Below are positions 8,451-17,511 of a stretch of DNA of 64,000 nt, in pieces; within the stretch, counting starts at the first letter, position 1, and every line of letters begins with the position of its first letter. The stretch covers positions 39,608-103,607 of the forward strand of contig JAMFSA010000076.1 of assembly GCA_026225055.1 (NCBI GenBank). The letters run 5' to 3'. The notes beneath the pieces were generated by a model. The model worked only from the letters and a program-made list of their open reading frames with translations. It did not search any database and was not told where the DNA came from. The stretch is from Mucilaginibacter xinganensis (GTDB taxonomy: Bacteria; Bacteroidota; Bacteroidia; Sphingobacteriales; Sphingobacteriaceae). The position numbers and the translations under genes were made by a program.

Positions 8451-9063
8451 TATCGTTTTTTATTTGCGGCTGATAGCCCGCGCGGAAAGCATTGATAGTT
8501 GACTTTGGCGTTAGTACGGTTACATTTTCTGAAACTGGCAGCGGAATGCCTTTATCATACCCAAAGGGCGTCCAATGATAAATATGCTGCCCGGCCAATA
8601 AATAGGGCTCATCTTCAATCCGGATAAACGTACCATCGGGAAGCTCTTTTATATTGGCGTCAAAAGTTATCTTTTTTCCCTTTCGGTCAATTCTTTCACT
8701 GTGTATGATGTCATCTATCGCGCGGATGGACGTTTTTTTATCAAAACCATATTCAGGGTTACCTTTTATCCAAAGGGATTTAAAACGGTTATAGGCATCC
8801 CGGCGGCATTCAAAACAAGGACGGTGACCGGCAGCAAAAGCAGTTGCCTCATCCATAAAAAACAATTCGGTATAAAGGTTGGGTGCCATTACCTGCCTGC
8901 ACCGGTCTTTAAATTCAAGCACACAAATAAGCCAGGCTTTAAGTTTAAAAGGCCTCAGTATGTGTTTGCCTGCACCGTGCAGTTGCCCGCGGTTACCCAT
9001 CCATGTGCCACGTGCGCTGGTGCTGATGATATTTCCAATTGGGTCTACACGATTTTGTAACAT
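8440..9063 (-). CDS. Conserved protein of unknown function with Ada-like CxxC motif
   Basis: I do not recognise a named family for this 207-residue soluble protein. The sequence looks strongly conserved in style: NRVDPIGNIISTSARGTWMGNRGQLH at the N-terminus, and YTELFFMDEATAFAAGHRPCFECRRDAYNRF in the centre. The GHRPCFECRR segment resembles the GYRPCKRC metal-binding stretch of Ada-type proteins, but only two Cys are present. The C-terminal half (IEDEPYLLAGQHIYHWTPFGYDKG) looks globular with no membrane segment or signal. It ends inside the 3' end of the convergent NrtR-like gene. A link to nucleic-acid or metal binding is only a guess. Confidence 0.7.
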   Translation of the reverse strand: MLQNRVDPIGNIISTSARGTWMGNRGQLHGAGKHILRPFKLKAWLICVLEFKDRCRQVMAPNLYTELFFMDEATAFAAGHRPCFECRRDAYNRFKSLWIKGNPEYGFDKKTSIRAIDDIIHSERIDRKGKKITFDANIKELPDGTFIRIEDEPYLLAGQHIYHWTPFGYDKGIPLPVSENVTVLTPKSTINAFRAGYQPQIKNDITS

Positions 9064-9136
9064 ATGATGTTTAAAAAACTAAGATTTGAATAGTAATTGA
9101 TTTTATATTAAACCTGATATTGCGCTAAAAAATAAT

Positions 9137-9195
9137 TTATTGCAATTGTTGCAGATATTACTAATGATCAACATTTTCTTATTGCAATTGTTGCA
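9137..9195. repeat. Two 17-bp direct repeats with palindromic core, 42 bp apart
   Basis: TTATTGCAATTGTTGCA occurs at 9137-9153 and again at 9179-9195. Each copy holds the inverted repeat TGCAA-ttg-TTGCA. The start-to-start distance of 42 bp equals about four helical turns, so two bound dimers would face the same side of the DNA. They lie 230-290 bp upstream of the SARP-type regulator gene. Confidence 0.65.
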
Positions 9196-9212
9196 TATAT
9201 AAACCTATATTT

Positions 9213-9294
9213 AGTATTATTAATTGGTATAATAAGTATAAATATGTTGGTAATTTATTAGCCAATTTGGTAATGATCGCCAATTAATAATACT
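9213..9294. repeat. Perfect 15-bp inverted repeat upstream of the SARP-type regulator
   Basis: AGTATTATTAATTGG at 9213-9227 recurs in exact inverted form at 9280-9294, separated by 52 bp. The spacer itself carries two GGTAAT copies and a TTGG/CCAA pair. This could be a pair of regulator half-sites or a loop structure. The rest of the 9064-9425 gap is AT-rich with no open frame of note. Confidence 0.6.
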
Positions 9295-9425
9295 GTAATT
9301 CAGGTTATTTATAACAAGCGCGGGCAAACATATATAAATTGCTGTTTTTTCGCTCTTTAAATTCTAATTTAGCACCATAAACTGGTATACGAAAACTATA
9401 CAAATAAAAAAACGTAAAACTCTGA

Positions 9426-11972
9426 ATGCGAGAATCTGATAACTTTTTATTGGTCAACATTAAAATTTATAGAATTGCTTTTTTCTTACTTTTACTATTT
9501 CATTTAACAGGTGCGCATGCCCAGGGCTTAATGTTTAATTCAAACGATAGCCTGTTAAACAAGCGCACATCTTATACTGTTTTTAATACTAATGCCCCTT
9601 TGTTCCGGGATAATTTATCCATCAACTTTGATCTTTCATTGTGGGATAATAAAAACCTTGGTTATATTTTTAATCTATCGAGTAAAAGTAATTCCTATAG
9701 TTTAAGCTACCTGTATTTTAGTGGTGTGGGTTATTTATACTTTAATATTGATAGAAAAAGCAACAAGCTGAAAATAGCTATACCGCAATCCCAATTGCAC
9801 AAACGCCAGTGGATAAAGGTAAGGGTTGATTTTAACCTGAAAGATGATAAGGCTGATGTTTATGTAGATAATGTAGTGTACCATGCCACGCAGTTAGGTT
9901 TGGATGATACTGTTACAGCTAAAATAGTATTTGGTAAAAACCAATATTATACCGAAGTGCCCGATATGGCTATCAAAAACCTGACAGTAGGCAATGATGA
10001 AAAGAGTTTTTCATTTCCATTGAGTGAGTCGGCAGGTACGGTTGTTCATAATAGCGATGGCGATGAAACGGGGATAGTTGAAAATCCTGTCTGGCTTATC
10101 AATGATTCTTACTATTGGAAACTTGCGTACAAACATTCATTCACACAAGTTGCCGGCCTTAACTTTACGTCAATTGATAATAAGCTTTTCATATTCACCC
10201 GCGACTCTATTATTTTTTACGATAGCGAAAACGGCAGTATTGTTGCATCGGCATTTAAAAAGCAATCGCCGGTGCCATTGTTATTAGGCAAAAGTATTTT
10301 TAATGCAAGGGAGAATAAGAATTATATATACGAGGTTTATCACGAGCACCCTACTGAACCCAGCGTAGCCTCACTGGATATGAAATCACTTACCTGGAAC
10401 GCCATAGGTAAAGTTGAATTTAATGGGCAAAGGCATCATCATAATATCTTTTATAACGCACCCCAGGATAGTATATACCTTTTTGGCGGCTATGGCTCTT
10501 ACAAGTATTATAATAACTTTTTTAAATATAACCCCGGAAACGATAAATGGGAGAAAGTTACTTTTAAAGGAGATACCATAACACCTCGTTTCTTTTCGGC
10601 GGTAAGCAATGTAAATAAGAATAATGAAGTGTATTTATTTGGAGGCTATGGTAATGAATCGGGCAACCAGGTAGTAGGGGGTACGCAATATTATGATCTG
10701 TATTGTATAAACCTGCAAAACCATACCATAAAAAAATGCTGGGACATTCACCCGGCTAATGACGTTTTTGTACCTGCAAATAACCTGGTACTCTCTGATG
10801 ACGGCAAATATTTTTATGCGATGTGCTATCCCCATGAGATATTTAAGACCAGTATTAAACTATACAGGTTTTCTATTAAGGATGGCTCGTACCAGGTAGT
10901 AAGCGCTGCTATACCGGTTATATCTGAGCGGATAGAAAGCGATATTAACCTATTCCTGAACAGTAAGACCAACCAGTTGCTATGTACCCTGCAGGAGTTT
11001 ACTGATCCTAATAAATCAACAATAAAAGTATATTCATTGGCCTACCCGCCTGTAAGTAATGCTGGTTACCTGCAAACCGGTAAAATGGAAACCAGGTCTT
11101 TTATTAAATTAAAATACATTGGGGCGCTGATTATAATATTGCTTATTGGTGCATTTATATGGCTGTACAAACGGAGAAGGCCGCAACATGTTGCACTTGA
11201 TATTGCTGAACCGGAAAATGAAGTGCTTGTTGAGGAGAAAATTGAAGAGCAAAAAACAAACTCAGTTTACCTGTTAGGAGAATTTATCGTTTTTGATAAA
11301 AAGGGCAGGGATATTACTTACCTGTTCAGCCCTAAAATTAAGCAGCTGTTTATCCTCATCTTATTAAACAGCAAGGAAAACAATGGCATAGGATCTAAAA
11401 AAATATCGCAGCTTTTATGGCCTGATAAAGATATCGCCAAAACAAAAAATATAAAAGGCGTAACATTTAACCACCTGCGCAGCGCGATGGGGGATATTGA
11501 GGGTATTGAGCTTACTTTTTTAAATGACATATATTTCTTTAATACTAATGACGCTTTCTTCTGTGATTATTACGTGGTAATAGATACCCTAAAGAGGACG
11601 CCGGGTACTGAGAAAGAAACATTAATTGCAGATAATTTTGAACTTATTAACCGCGGCTCGTTTTTAAGTGACATTGCTGATGTTTGGCTGGATGATTTTA
11701 AGGTTAATTACGAAGAACTGGTAATGAATGAATTGCTGCCCCAGCTTGAGAAATCATATGCCGAAGAAAATTATAAAGTAGTATTAGAAATAAGTAAACT
11801 GATATTAAATACCGATCCTTTTAATGATACTGCTTTAAAGTACCAGTTAAAAAGCTACAGGAGATTAAAAGGTATTGATCACAGTAAAAAAATATACGAT
11901 CAGTTTGTTGCCGAATACAAAAAATCTTTAGGTGTTGATTATCCTATCAGTCTGGATAAGATCTTGCATTAA
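9426..11972 (+). CDS. Transmembrane one-component regulator: periplasmic LamG-like and Kelch-like sensor, cytoplasmic SARP-type winged helix
   Basis: The 848-residue protein has a signal-anchor-like N-terminus (residues 14-33). A LamG/concanavalin-like beta-sandwich follows at about 50-200, then Kelch-like repeats (DSIYLFGGYGSYKYYNNFFKY, NEVYLFGGYGNESG) up to about 550. A single membrane helix at about 560-580 (YIGALIIILLIGAFIWLY) is followed by Arg/Lys residues. The cytoplasmic part holds an OmpR/SARP winged helix at about 610-710 (SVYLLGEFIVFDKKGRDITYLFSPK, KISQLLWPDKD, NHLRSAMG) and a BTAD-like TPR tail. There is no kinase or receiver. It is reminiscent of ToxR/CadC logic, with glycan sensing outside and DNA binding inside. 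It lies directly upstream of a SusC/SusD operon on the same strand, so that operon is the likely target (inference). Confidence 0.85.
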   Translation: MRESDNFLLVNIKIYRIAFFLLLLFHLTGAHAQGLMFNSNDSLLNKRTSYTVFNTNAPLFRDNLSINFDLSLWDNKNLGYIFNLSSKSNSYSLSYLYFSGVGYLYFNIDRKSNKLKIAIPQSQLHKRQWIKVRVDFNLKDDKADVYVDNVVYHATQLGLDDTVTAKIVFGKNQYYTEVPDMAIKNLTVGNDEKSFSFPLSESAGTVVHNSDGDETGIVENPVWLINDSYYWKLAYKHSFTQVAGLNFTSIDNKLFIFTRDSIIFYDSENGSIVASAFKKQSPVPLLLGKSIFNARENKNYIYEVYHEHPTEPSVASLDMKSLTWNAIGKVEFNGQRHHHNIFYNAPQDSIYLFGGYGSYKYYNNFFKYNPGNDKWEKVTFKGDTITPRFFSAVSNVNKNNEVYLFGGYGNESGNQVVGGTQYYDLYCINLQNHTIKKCWDIHPANDVFVPANNLVLSDDGKYFYAMCYPHEIFKTSIKLYRFSIKDGSYQVVSAAIPVISERIESDINLFLNSKTNQLLCTLQEFTDPNKSTIKVYSLAYPPVSNAGYLQTGKMETRSFIKLKYIGALIIILLIGAFIWLYKRRRPQHVALDIAEPENEVLVEEKIEEQKTNSVYLLGEFIVFDKKGRDITYLFSPKIKQLFILILLNSKENNGIGSKKISQLLWPDKDIAKTKNIKGVTFNHLRSAMGDIEGIELTFLNDIYFFNTNDAFFCDYYVVIDTLKRTPGTEKETLIADNFELINRGSFLSDIADVWLDDFKVNYEELVMNELLPQLEKSYAEENYKVVLEISKLILNTDPFNDTALKYQLKSYRRLKGIDHSKKIYDQFVAEYKKSLGVDYPISLDKILH

Positions 11973-12073
11973 CCGTTTATTAGCAACTGGTTGTTATTAC
12001 CTGTAACCGGGGCATAAATGCCTGTGGGTTTATTATACCTTGCTTATATTATTCATTCCATAAATTCAATATT

Positions 12074-12099
12074 TATAAATAGCAAAAGCGCTATTTATA
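12074..12099. repeat. Perfect 10-bp inverted repeat before susC
   Basis: TATAAATAGC (12074-12083) and GCTATTTATA (12090-12099) flank a 6-base loop. There is no T-run after it, so it is more likely a protein-binding site than a terminator, although it lies only about 100 bases after the regulator stop codon. Confidence 0.45.
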
Positions 12100-12187
12100 G
12101 GTTTCTTTAACCGCCAGATAATATTTTTATCGGCTCACATCAATCCCCCTGGTTATTATTTAATGAGATTAATATGTTTTTTAGCTT

Positions 12188-12211
12188 ATTAACCCATTTA
12201 TTAACCCATTT
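12188..12211 (+). repeat. Tandem 12-bp repeat before susC
   Basis: Two adjacent copies of ATTAACCCATTT, about 115-140 bp upstream of the SusC start. Tandem direct repeats at this position suit an OmpR/SARP-type activator, which commonly binds direct repeats; this is inference. The rest of the 11973-12326 gap shows no gene. Confidence 0.45.
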
Positions 12212-12326
12212 TTTAATACTGCGCGGTCTATCATTGTGCTATCAAACCAAGTGAACAACCCTCCGTACCCGGCCGTCCTGGCCTCCGGTAGGTGATCACA
12301 AATTTTAACCAATTAACCAATTTATT

Positions 12327-15300
12327 ATGAAGAAAATTTTTACAAGTTGTGGCCGGCTTATTTCCCTTTGCCCGGCAAAACTAAAAGTTATCCGATCTCC
12401 GCACCTATCGCTATTGGTGTGTTTGTTACTGCTCCCCGCATTTATATTTGCGCAAAGCACTAACAAAATTCAGGGTACTGTTTCAGACGAAAAAGGCGAC
12501 ACCATGCCCGGCGTAAGTGTGATGATTAAAGGCACCACCTACGGCACCACTACCGATGTTTCCGGAAAATTCACCATCAGTGCCACCAAAGGCACTACAC
12601 TTGTTTTTACTTTTGTTAGTTACGGCAAAAAAGAAGTTGTTGTAGGCGACCAGCAAACAATAACTGTAAAATTAGCGCCTGCATCTTCCAACCTTGATGA
12701 GGTAGTAGTTGTAGGTTACGGTACGCAGAAAAAAGTATCATTAACAAGCGCGGTTACATCCATCAACGCTGCTGAAATTGTTACTACCAAAAATGAGAAC
12801 GTTGAAAACATGCTTACGGGTAAAGTTGCCGGTTTGCAGGTAGTACAAAACACTGCCGAACCAGGTGATTTCGCCAACAACATTTCCATAAGGGGAATGG
12901 GCAACCCGTTGATCGTTGTTGATGGTGTTGAAATGCCGGATTTCAGCGTTACCGGCGGTAATGGCGATAACAGCGTAGGCTCAAGCAATATCTTAACCAG
13001 GCTTGATCCAAATGACATCGAGAGCGTATCCGTATTAAAAGATGCTGCCGCCTCTGTTTACGGTGTTAAAGCTGCAAATGGTGTTATTTTAATCACCACT
13101 AAAAAAGGCAAGGCAGGTTCATTACAGCTTACATACTCAGGTACATTTGGTTCACAAGTGCCATCAGGTTTACCAAAACCGGTTGACGCTACACAATACA
13201 TGACGCTTGTTAACCAGCAATCACAACACCAGGCTAATGGCGGCAGGATAATTTACAGTCCTGCGGATTTTGCAGCTTATGCCGATGGCTCAAAACAAAG
13301 TACTGACTGGTATGATGCGGTTTTCAAAAAATCGGCCATGCAGGAGCAGCACAATTTAACTGCTACAGGTGGTACTGAAAACACCCAATACCTGTTAAGC
13401 GCGGGCTTTACCGATCAGGATGGCCTTTTAACCAGCAACGATCTTGACTATAAACGTTACAATGTACGCTCAAATGTTACCAGTAAAATTGGTAAAAACA
13501 TAACGGTTAACTTAAACCTGAGCGCCATAATGGATCAAAAGAATTCTCCGGCTGAACCTTTTTGGTACACCACCAGGGAAACATGGCGTGAATTACCTAC
13601 CGAAACTTTTTACGCTAACAATAACCCGATGTACTTATGGCAGGGTAGCGTTGATGGTGGTAACCCATTAGCTTATGGAAATTCAGATGTCAATGGTTAC
13701 AGTACCCAAAATAATAAATTCTTCAACGGATCTCTTAGCATTGATTACAAGATTCCGTTTGTTGATGGCCTAACCTTAAAAGGATTATATAGTTTCAATG
13801 ACCAGATACAGGATAATAAGATGTATCAGCAATCATATAACCTGTATACTTATGATTCATCAACACAAACCTATATTGCGCATCAGAACAATACACCAGG
13901 TTCTGTTACCAGGCAGTATTATAATTATCCGCAAAATACAGATCAGCTGTCATTAAACTATGCGCACTCTTTTGGCAAACATAACTTAAGTGCATTATTG
14001 CTTTATGAAGGTAATGAGCAAAGCGCCGACAACTTTGAAGATTACAGGCAGCTTGCAATACCTGTAGATCAATTAATTGCAGGTAACAGTGCATTGCAAA
14101 ACGCAACACAAACTACAAATGGTTTGTCTGACTATGCAACTAACTCCGTTGTAGGCAGGGTTACTTATGATTATGCCGGAAAATACCTGGGCGAATTCAG
14201 TTTCAGGAATGATCAGTCATCAAAATTTGCACCGGGCCAAAAATCAGGGTTTTTCCCTTCAGGTTCTGTGGGATGGCGTATTTCTGATGAGGATTTCTGG
14301 AAAAATTCATCAGCATTATCATTTATTGATAACTTAAAGTTCCGCGCATCATATGGTGTTTTGGGCGACGATGGTACTTTGTTCTACCAGTTCCTGAGCG
14401 GGTATAACTATCCGGCAAATGGCTCAAACAACCAGTTGCCTACAGGTGCGGTATTTGGCAACAACTTTGTAAATGCCGTACAAAGCACAGGTTTGCCAAA
14501 CCCTAATGTAACCTGGTCAACCTCGCATACTTTTGACGTAGGTGCAGATATCGATTTATGGAAAGGTTTACTAGGCATTACTTTCGATTATTTTATACGC
14601 AACAGAACAGGCTTACTGGCAACATCAGTATTACAGGTGCCTGATGTACTTGGTGCTACATTACCGGAGGAAAACATTAACGGCGACAGAACTAAAGGCT
14701 TTGACTTTGAAATTAGTCACCATTATCATATTGGTAAATTCTCATACAATATAAAAGGTACTTTCTCATACACCAATACCATGAATACCACATATGCTGA
14801 ATCTCAGCATGGTAATTCTTATCTTGATTGGTTAAATAATCAAGCCAACAGGAATCAGGGTATACAATGGGGTTATGGCAGTGCCGGCCAATACCAAAAC
14901 TATGGCCAAATTGTTAACAGCCCTGTTTACGTAAACCGTGGTACCGTGGTAGGTGATTATAATTACCAGGATTGGAACGGCGACGGGCAGATTGATGGTA
15001 ACGATAATCATCCAATAGCTTATGGCGGTAATCCAAACGGCCTGCCGGCAGTTCCAAAAATAACTTATGGTTTAACATTAGGTGGTTCATATGATGGATT
15101 TGACATCAGTATGCTATGGCAGGGAACCGGAATGTATAGTGTTTCTTATATCGAGCAATTAAACATCCCGTTATGGGGCGGTGGCAGCGCGTTAACGCAG
15201 TTCATGAATGATTATCACCCTGCTGATCCTAATGCCGATCCATACAACCCGAATACAGTATGGGTACCAGGCCATTTTGCTTATACCGGTACTACTCCAA

Positions 15301-15551
15301 TGACCAACTCAATATTTAACTATCAAAATGCTGCTTACCTGAGGCTTAAAAGCTTAGAGATCGGCTACAACTTACCTAATAAATTTTTATCGCAGATAGG
15401 GGTTAAAGGGGTAAGGGTATTTGTGAACGGTTATAACCTGTTCACCATTACCGATGTTAAGTATGTTGACCCTGAACACCCATCAGGTACTTACGGTTAC
15501 TTGTACCCGCTTGATAAATTGTACAACGTAGGTTTAAATGTTAAATTCTAA
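12327..15551 (+). CDS. SusC-family TonB-dependent outer-membrane transporter
   Basis: The 1074-residue protein has a long signal peptide ending near IFAQS. A carboxypeptidase-regulatory-like domain follows (IQGTVSDEKGDTMPGVSVMIKGT, about 45-125), then the SusC signature LDEVVVVGYGTQKK, the plug (NPLIVVDGVEM, VLKDAAASVYGVKAANGVILITTKKG) and a large beta-barrel ending in an aromatic residue (VGLNVKF). It imports oligosaccharides together with the SusD lipoprotein encoded immediately downstream. It is first in an operon that follows the transmembrane SARP regulator. The glycan is not readable from SusC itself; the GH92 gene further down suggests a mannose-containing substrate. Confidence 0.96.
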   Translation: MKKIFTSCGRLISLCPAKLKVIRSPHLSLLVCLLLLPAFIFAQSTNKIQGTVSDEKGDTMPGVSVMIKGTTYGTTTDVSGKFTISATKGTTLVFTFVSYGKKEVVVGDQQTITVKLAPASSNLDEVVVVGYGTQKKVSLTSAVTSINAAEIVTTKNENVENMLTGKVAGLQVVQNTAEPGDFANNISIRGMGNPLIVVDGVEMPDFSVTGGNGDNSVGSSNILTRLDPNDIESVSVLKDAAASVYGVKAANGVILITTKKGKAGSLQLTYSGTFGSQVPSGLPKPVDATQYMTLVNQQSQHQANGGRIIYSPADFAAYADGSKQSTDWYDAVFKKSAMQEQHNLTATGGTENTQYLLSAGFTDQDGLLTSNDLDYKRYNVRSNVTSKIGKNITVNLNLSAIMDQKNSPAEPFWYTTRETWRELPTETFYANNNPMYLWQGSVDGGNPLAYGNSDVNGYSTQNNKFFNGSLSIDYKIPFVDGLTLKGLYSFNDQIQDNKMYQQSYNLYTYDSSTQTYIAHQNNTPGSVTRQYYNYPQNTDQLSLNYAHSFGKHNLSALLLYEGNEQSADNFEDYRQLAIPVDQLIAGNSALQNATQTTNGLSDYATNSVVGRVTYDYAGKYLGEFSFRNDQSSKFAPGQKSGFFPSGSVGWRISDEDFWKNSSALSFIDNLKFRASYGVLGDDGTLFYQFLSGYNYPANGSNNQLPTGAVFGNNFVNAVQSTGLPNPNVTWSTSHTFDVGADIDLWKGLLGITFDYFIRNRTGLLATSVLQVPDVLGATLPEENINGDRTKGFDFEISHHYHIGKFSYNIKGTFSYTNTMNTTYAESQHGNSYLDWLNNQANRNQGIQWGYGSAGQYQNYGQIVNSPVYVNRGTVVGDYNYQDWNGDGQIDGNDNHPIAYGGNPNGLPAVPKITYGLTLGGSYDGFDISMLWQGTGMYSVSYIEQLNIPLWGGGSALTQFMNDYHPADPNADPYNPNTVWVPGHFAYTGTTPMTNSIFNYQNAAYLRLKSLEIGYNLPNKFLSQIGVKGVRVFVNGYNLFTITDVKYVDPEHPSGTYGYLYPLDKLYNVGLNVKF

Positions 15552-15563
15552 TTGAAAGAAATC

Positions 15564-17501
15564 ATGAAAAAATATAACTATATATTATTAACCTTATTTG
15601 TGTGTTTAACGGCTTGCAGAAAGCTGGATATACCACCAAAAAATATCATTCAGGATCCTGACGTATTTTCAACCCCGGCAGGTATACAAGCCTACATGGC
15701 ACGCCTTTACAGCGAGTTGCCGATTGAAGATTTCAGGTATTCACCTCAGCGTGGTTTAAACTTCTTCTGGATCATCAGCCCTACACCCGCTACAACAGGC
15801 GAGGCACTAAGCCGTGACCAGACAAGCTCTATGCAGGAAAACCTTGGAGGTTGGAATAATGATCTTTGGTCGGGTTCTTACACCACTATTCGTGATTGTG
15901 ATTACTTTATACAAACATTGCCTAGTTATGCAAGTAACTTTAGTACAGCGCAGGTAAATGCCTGGTTAGGCGAAGCATACTTTGTACGTGGCATGACCTA
16001 TTTTGCATTAGTAAAACGTATTGGCGGTGTACCCATCGTAAACAAAACGTTAAACTACACAGTAGGTACAAGTACCGATGAGCTGAAAATACCACGATCA
16101 TCTGAGCAAGCAGTTTGGGATCAGGTAGCCAGCGATTTTGATTTTGCTATCGCGAACTTACCTGCAGCAAATACTGACCAGGCTGATGGCAGCCGTGCAA
16201 ATAAATACGTTGCCGCTGCATTTGAGTCGAGGGCGATGCTATATGCCGGTACAATTGCCAAATACAATACCACCACTTTATTTGATGGGCAAAAGAATCA
16301 GCTTTGCGGTATCCCAGCCAGCGCAGCTAACGGTTATTTTCTGAAAGCTTATACTGCGGCTAAAATGCTTGATGGTGTTTACAGCTTGTATTTAAAATCA
16401 TGGTCAGCAACTGATAAAACTGCACAGTACCAGAATTTTGTGAACTTGTTCTCTGATGCAAGCAGCAGCGAAAGCATATTTGTAAGGGAATACCAGTATC
16501 CAAACTCAGTACATGGTTACGATGCTTACAATGTGCCACGCCAGCTGATAGGGCCAAACGGTTATTCATCCGAAGTAAACCCGACCCTTGATTTTGTGGA
16601 GATGTTTGATGGTATCCCTAAAAATTCAAATGGTACCATCCAAAACCTTGACGCAAGCGGCCACTATGCTTTATTTACTAACACAATGGACCTGTTTGCT
16701 AATGCCGAGCCAAGGCTGCGTGCTACAGTAATACTTCCGGGAGATGCATTTAAAGGTGAAAATATAGAGATACGCCGTGGTATATATACAGGCCCTTCTG
16801 CAGGGGGTATTAGCCCGCTGTTGCCTGCCGGTTCAAGATCACAATATCCGCTTACCAATCTGGTGGTATCGGCTACCTCTACACAAACGGCCTACACCTT
16901 ACCTGGTGGAACATTAATGAACCCTGCCGGTTTGAGCGGCATTTTTACAGGCGACCAAACCTGCGCAATTTCGGGCTTCTCAGTACGTAAATGGTTAAAT
17001 CCTAACTTAGCAACATCGCAAGTGTTAGAAAACAACGAGACCCAAACATGGATAGAGATGCGTTACGCTGAGGTTTTATTGAACCGTGCCGAGGCTGCTT
17101 TTGAATTGAACAGCGCCGGCCAAAGTGGTGCTACTAATTATACGCAGGATGCCTTTACTATCATCAATGAAATACGTTCAAGGGCGGGTGCAACGTTGTT
17201 GACAAGCGCAGGTGCAATGACCATTGATACTGTACGTATTGAAAGAAGAAAAGAGCTGGCATTTGAAAATAAAACTTATTGGGATTTGAAAAGATGGAGA
17301 ACCTTCTCAAAAGAGCAGAACGGAACCATTTACCGTATCCTGATGCCATTCTATTCAGCACAGGCAGGCAAATATTTCTTTGATGCCCGTACCGATGAGC
17401 GTAACGATGTTTACACCTACGACCCAAGATGGTACTATGAGCAAATACCTCAGGGTGCTATATCAAAAAGTCCAAACTTAGTTCAAAACCCAGGTTATTA
17501 A
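15564..17501 (+). CDS. SusD-family starch-binding-like lipoprotein
   Basis: The best start is the ATG at 15564, since the frame's upstream TTG adds only four residues and the ATG opens a lipoprotein signal (LLTLFVCLTAC, Cys18). The mature protein of about 628 residues has the SusD layout: a TPR-rich N-terminal part with AYFVRGMTYFALVKRIGGVPIV and a C-terminal RagB/SusD segment with MRYAEVLLNRAEAAFE and IERRKELAFENKTYWDLKRW. It lies 12 bases after the susC stop and forms the lid of that transporter at the cell surface. It is longer than typical SusD proteins of about 550 residues. Confidence 0.95.
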   Translation: MKKYNYILLTLFVCLTACRKLDIPPKNIIQDPDVFSTPAGIQAYMARLYSELPIEDFRYSPQRGLNFFWIISPTPATTGEALSRDQTSSMQENLGGWNNDLWSGSYTTIRDCDYFIQTLPSYASNFSTAQVNAWLGEAYFVRGMTYFALVKRIGGVPIVNKTLNYTVGTSTDELKIPRSSEQAVWDQVASDFDFAIANLPAANTDQADGSRANKYVAAAFESRAMLYAGTIAKYNTTTLFDGQKNQLCGIPASAANGYFLKAYTAAKMLDGVYSLYLKSWSATDKTAQYQNFVNLFSDASSSESIFVREYQYPNSVHGYDAYNVPRQLIGPNGYSSEVNPTLDFVEMFDGIPKNSNGTIQNLDASGHYALFTNTMDLFANAEPRLRATVILPGDAFKGENIEIRRGIYTGPSAGGISPLLPAGSRSQYPLTNLVVSATSTQTAYTLPGGTLMNPAGLSGIFTGDQTCAISGFSVRKWLNPNLATSQVLENNETQTWIEMRYAEVLLNRAEAAFELNSAGQSGATNYTQDAFTIINEIRSRAGATLLTSAGAMTIDTVRIERRKELAFENKTYWDLKRWRTFSKEQNGTIYRILMPFYSAQAGKYFFDARTDERNDVYTYDPRWYYEQIPQGAISKSPNLVQNPGY

Positions 17502-17511
17502 TATATTAAAG

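Noticed and set aside
8701..9060. 119-codon plus-strand frame
   Set aside because: It lies wholly antisense to the conserved CxxC protein gene and its product has no domain or clear start signal.
9137..9195. CRISPR-like repeats
   Set aside because: Only two copies with a 25-base interval, no cas genes and no further repeats.
15552..15563. TTG start for the first susD
   Set aside because: The ATG four codons on opens a standard lipoprotein signal and is the better start.
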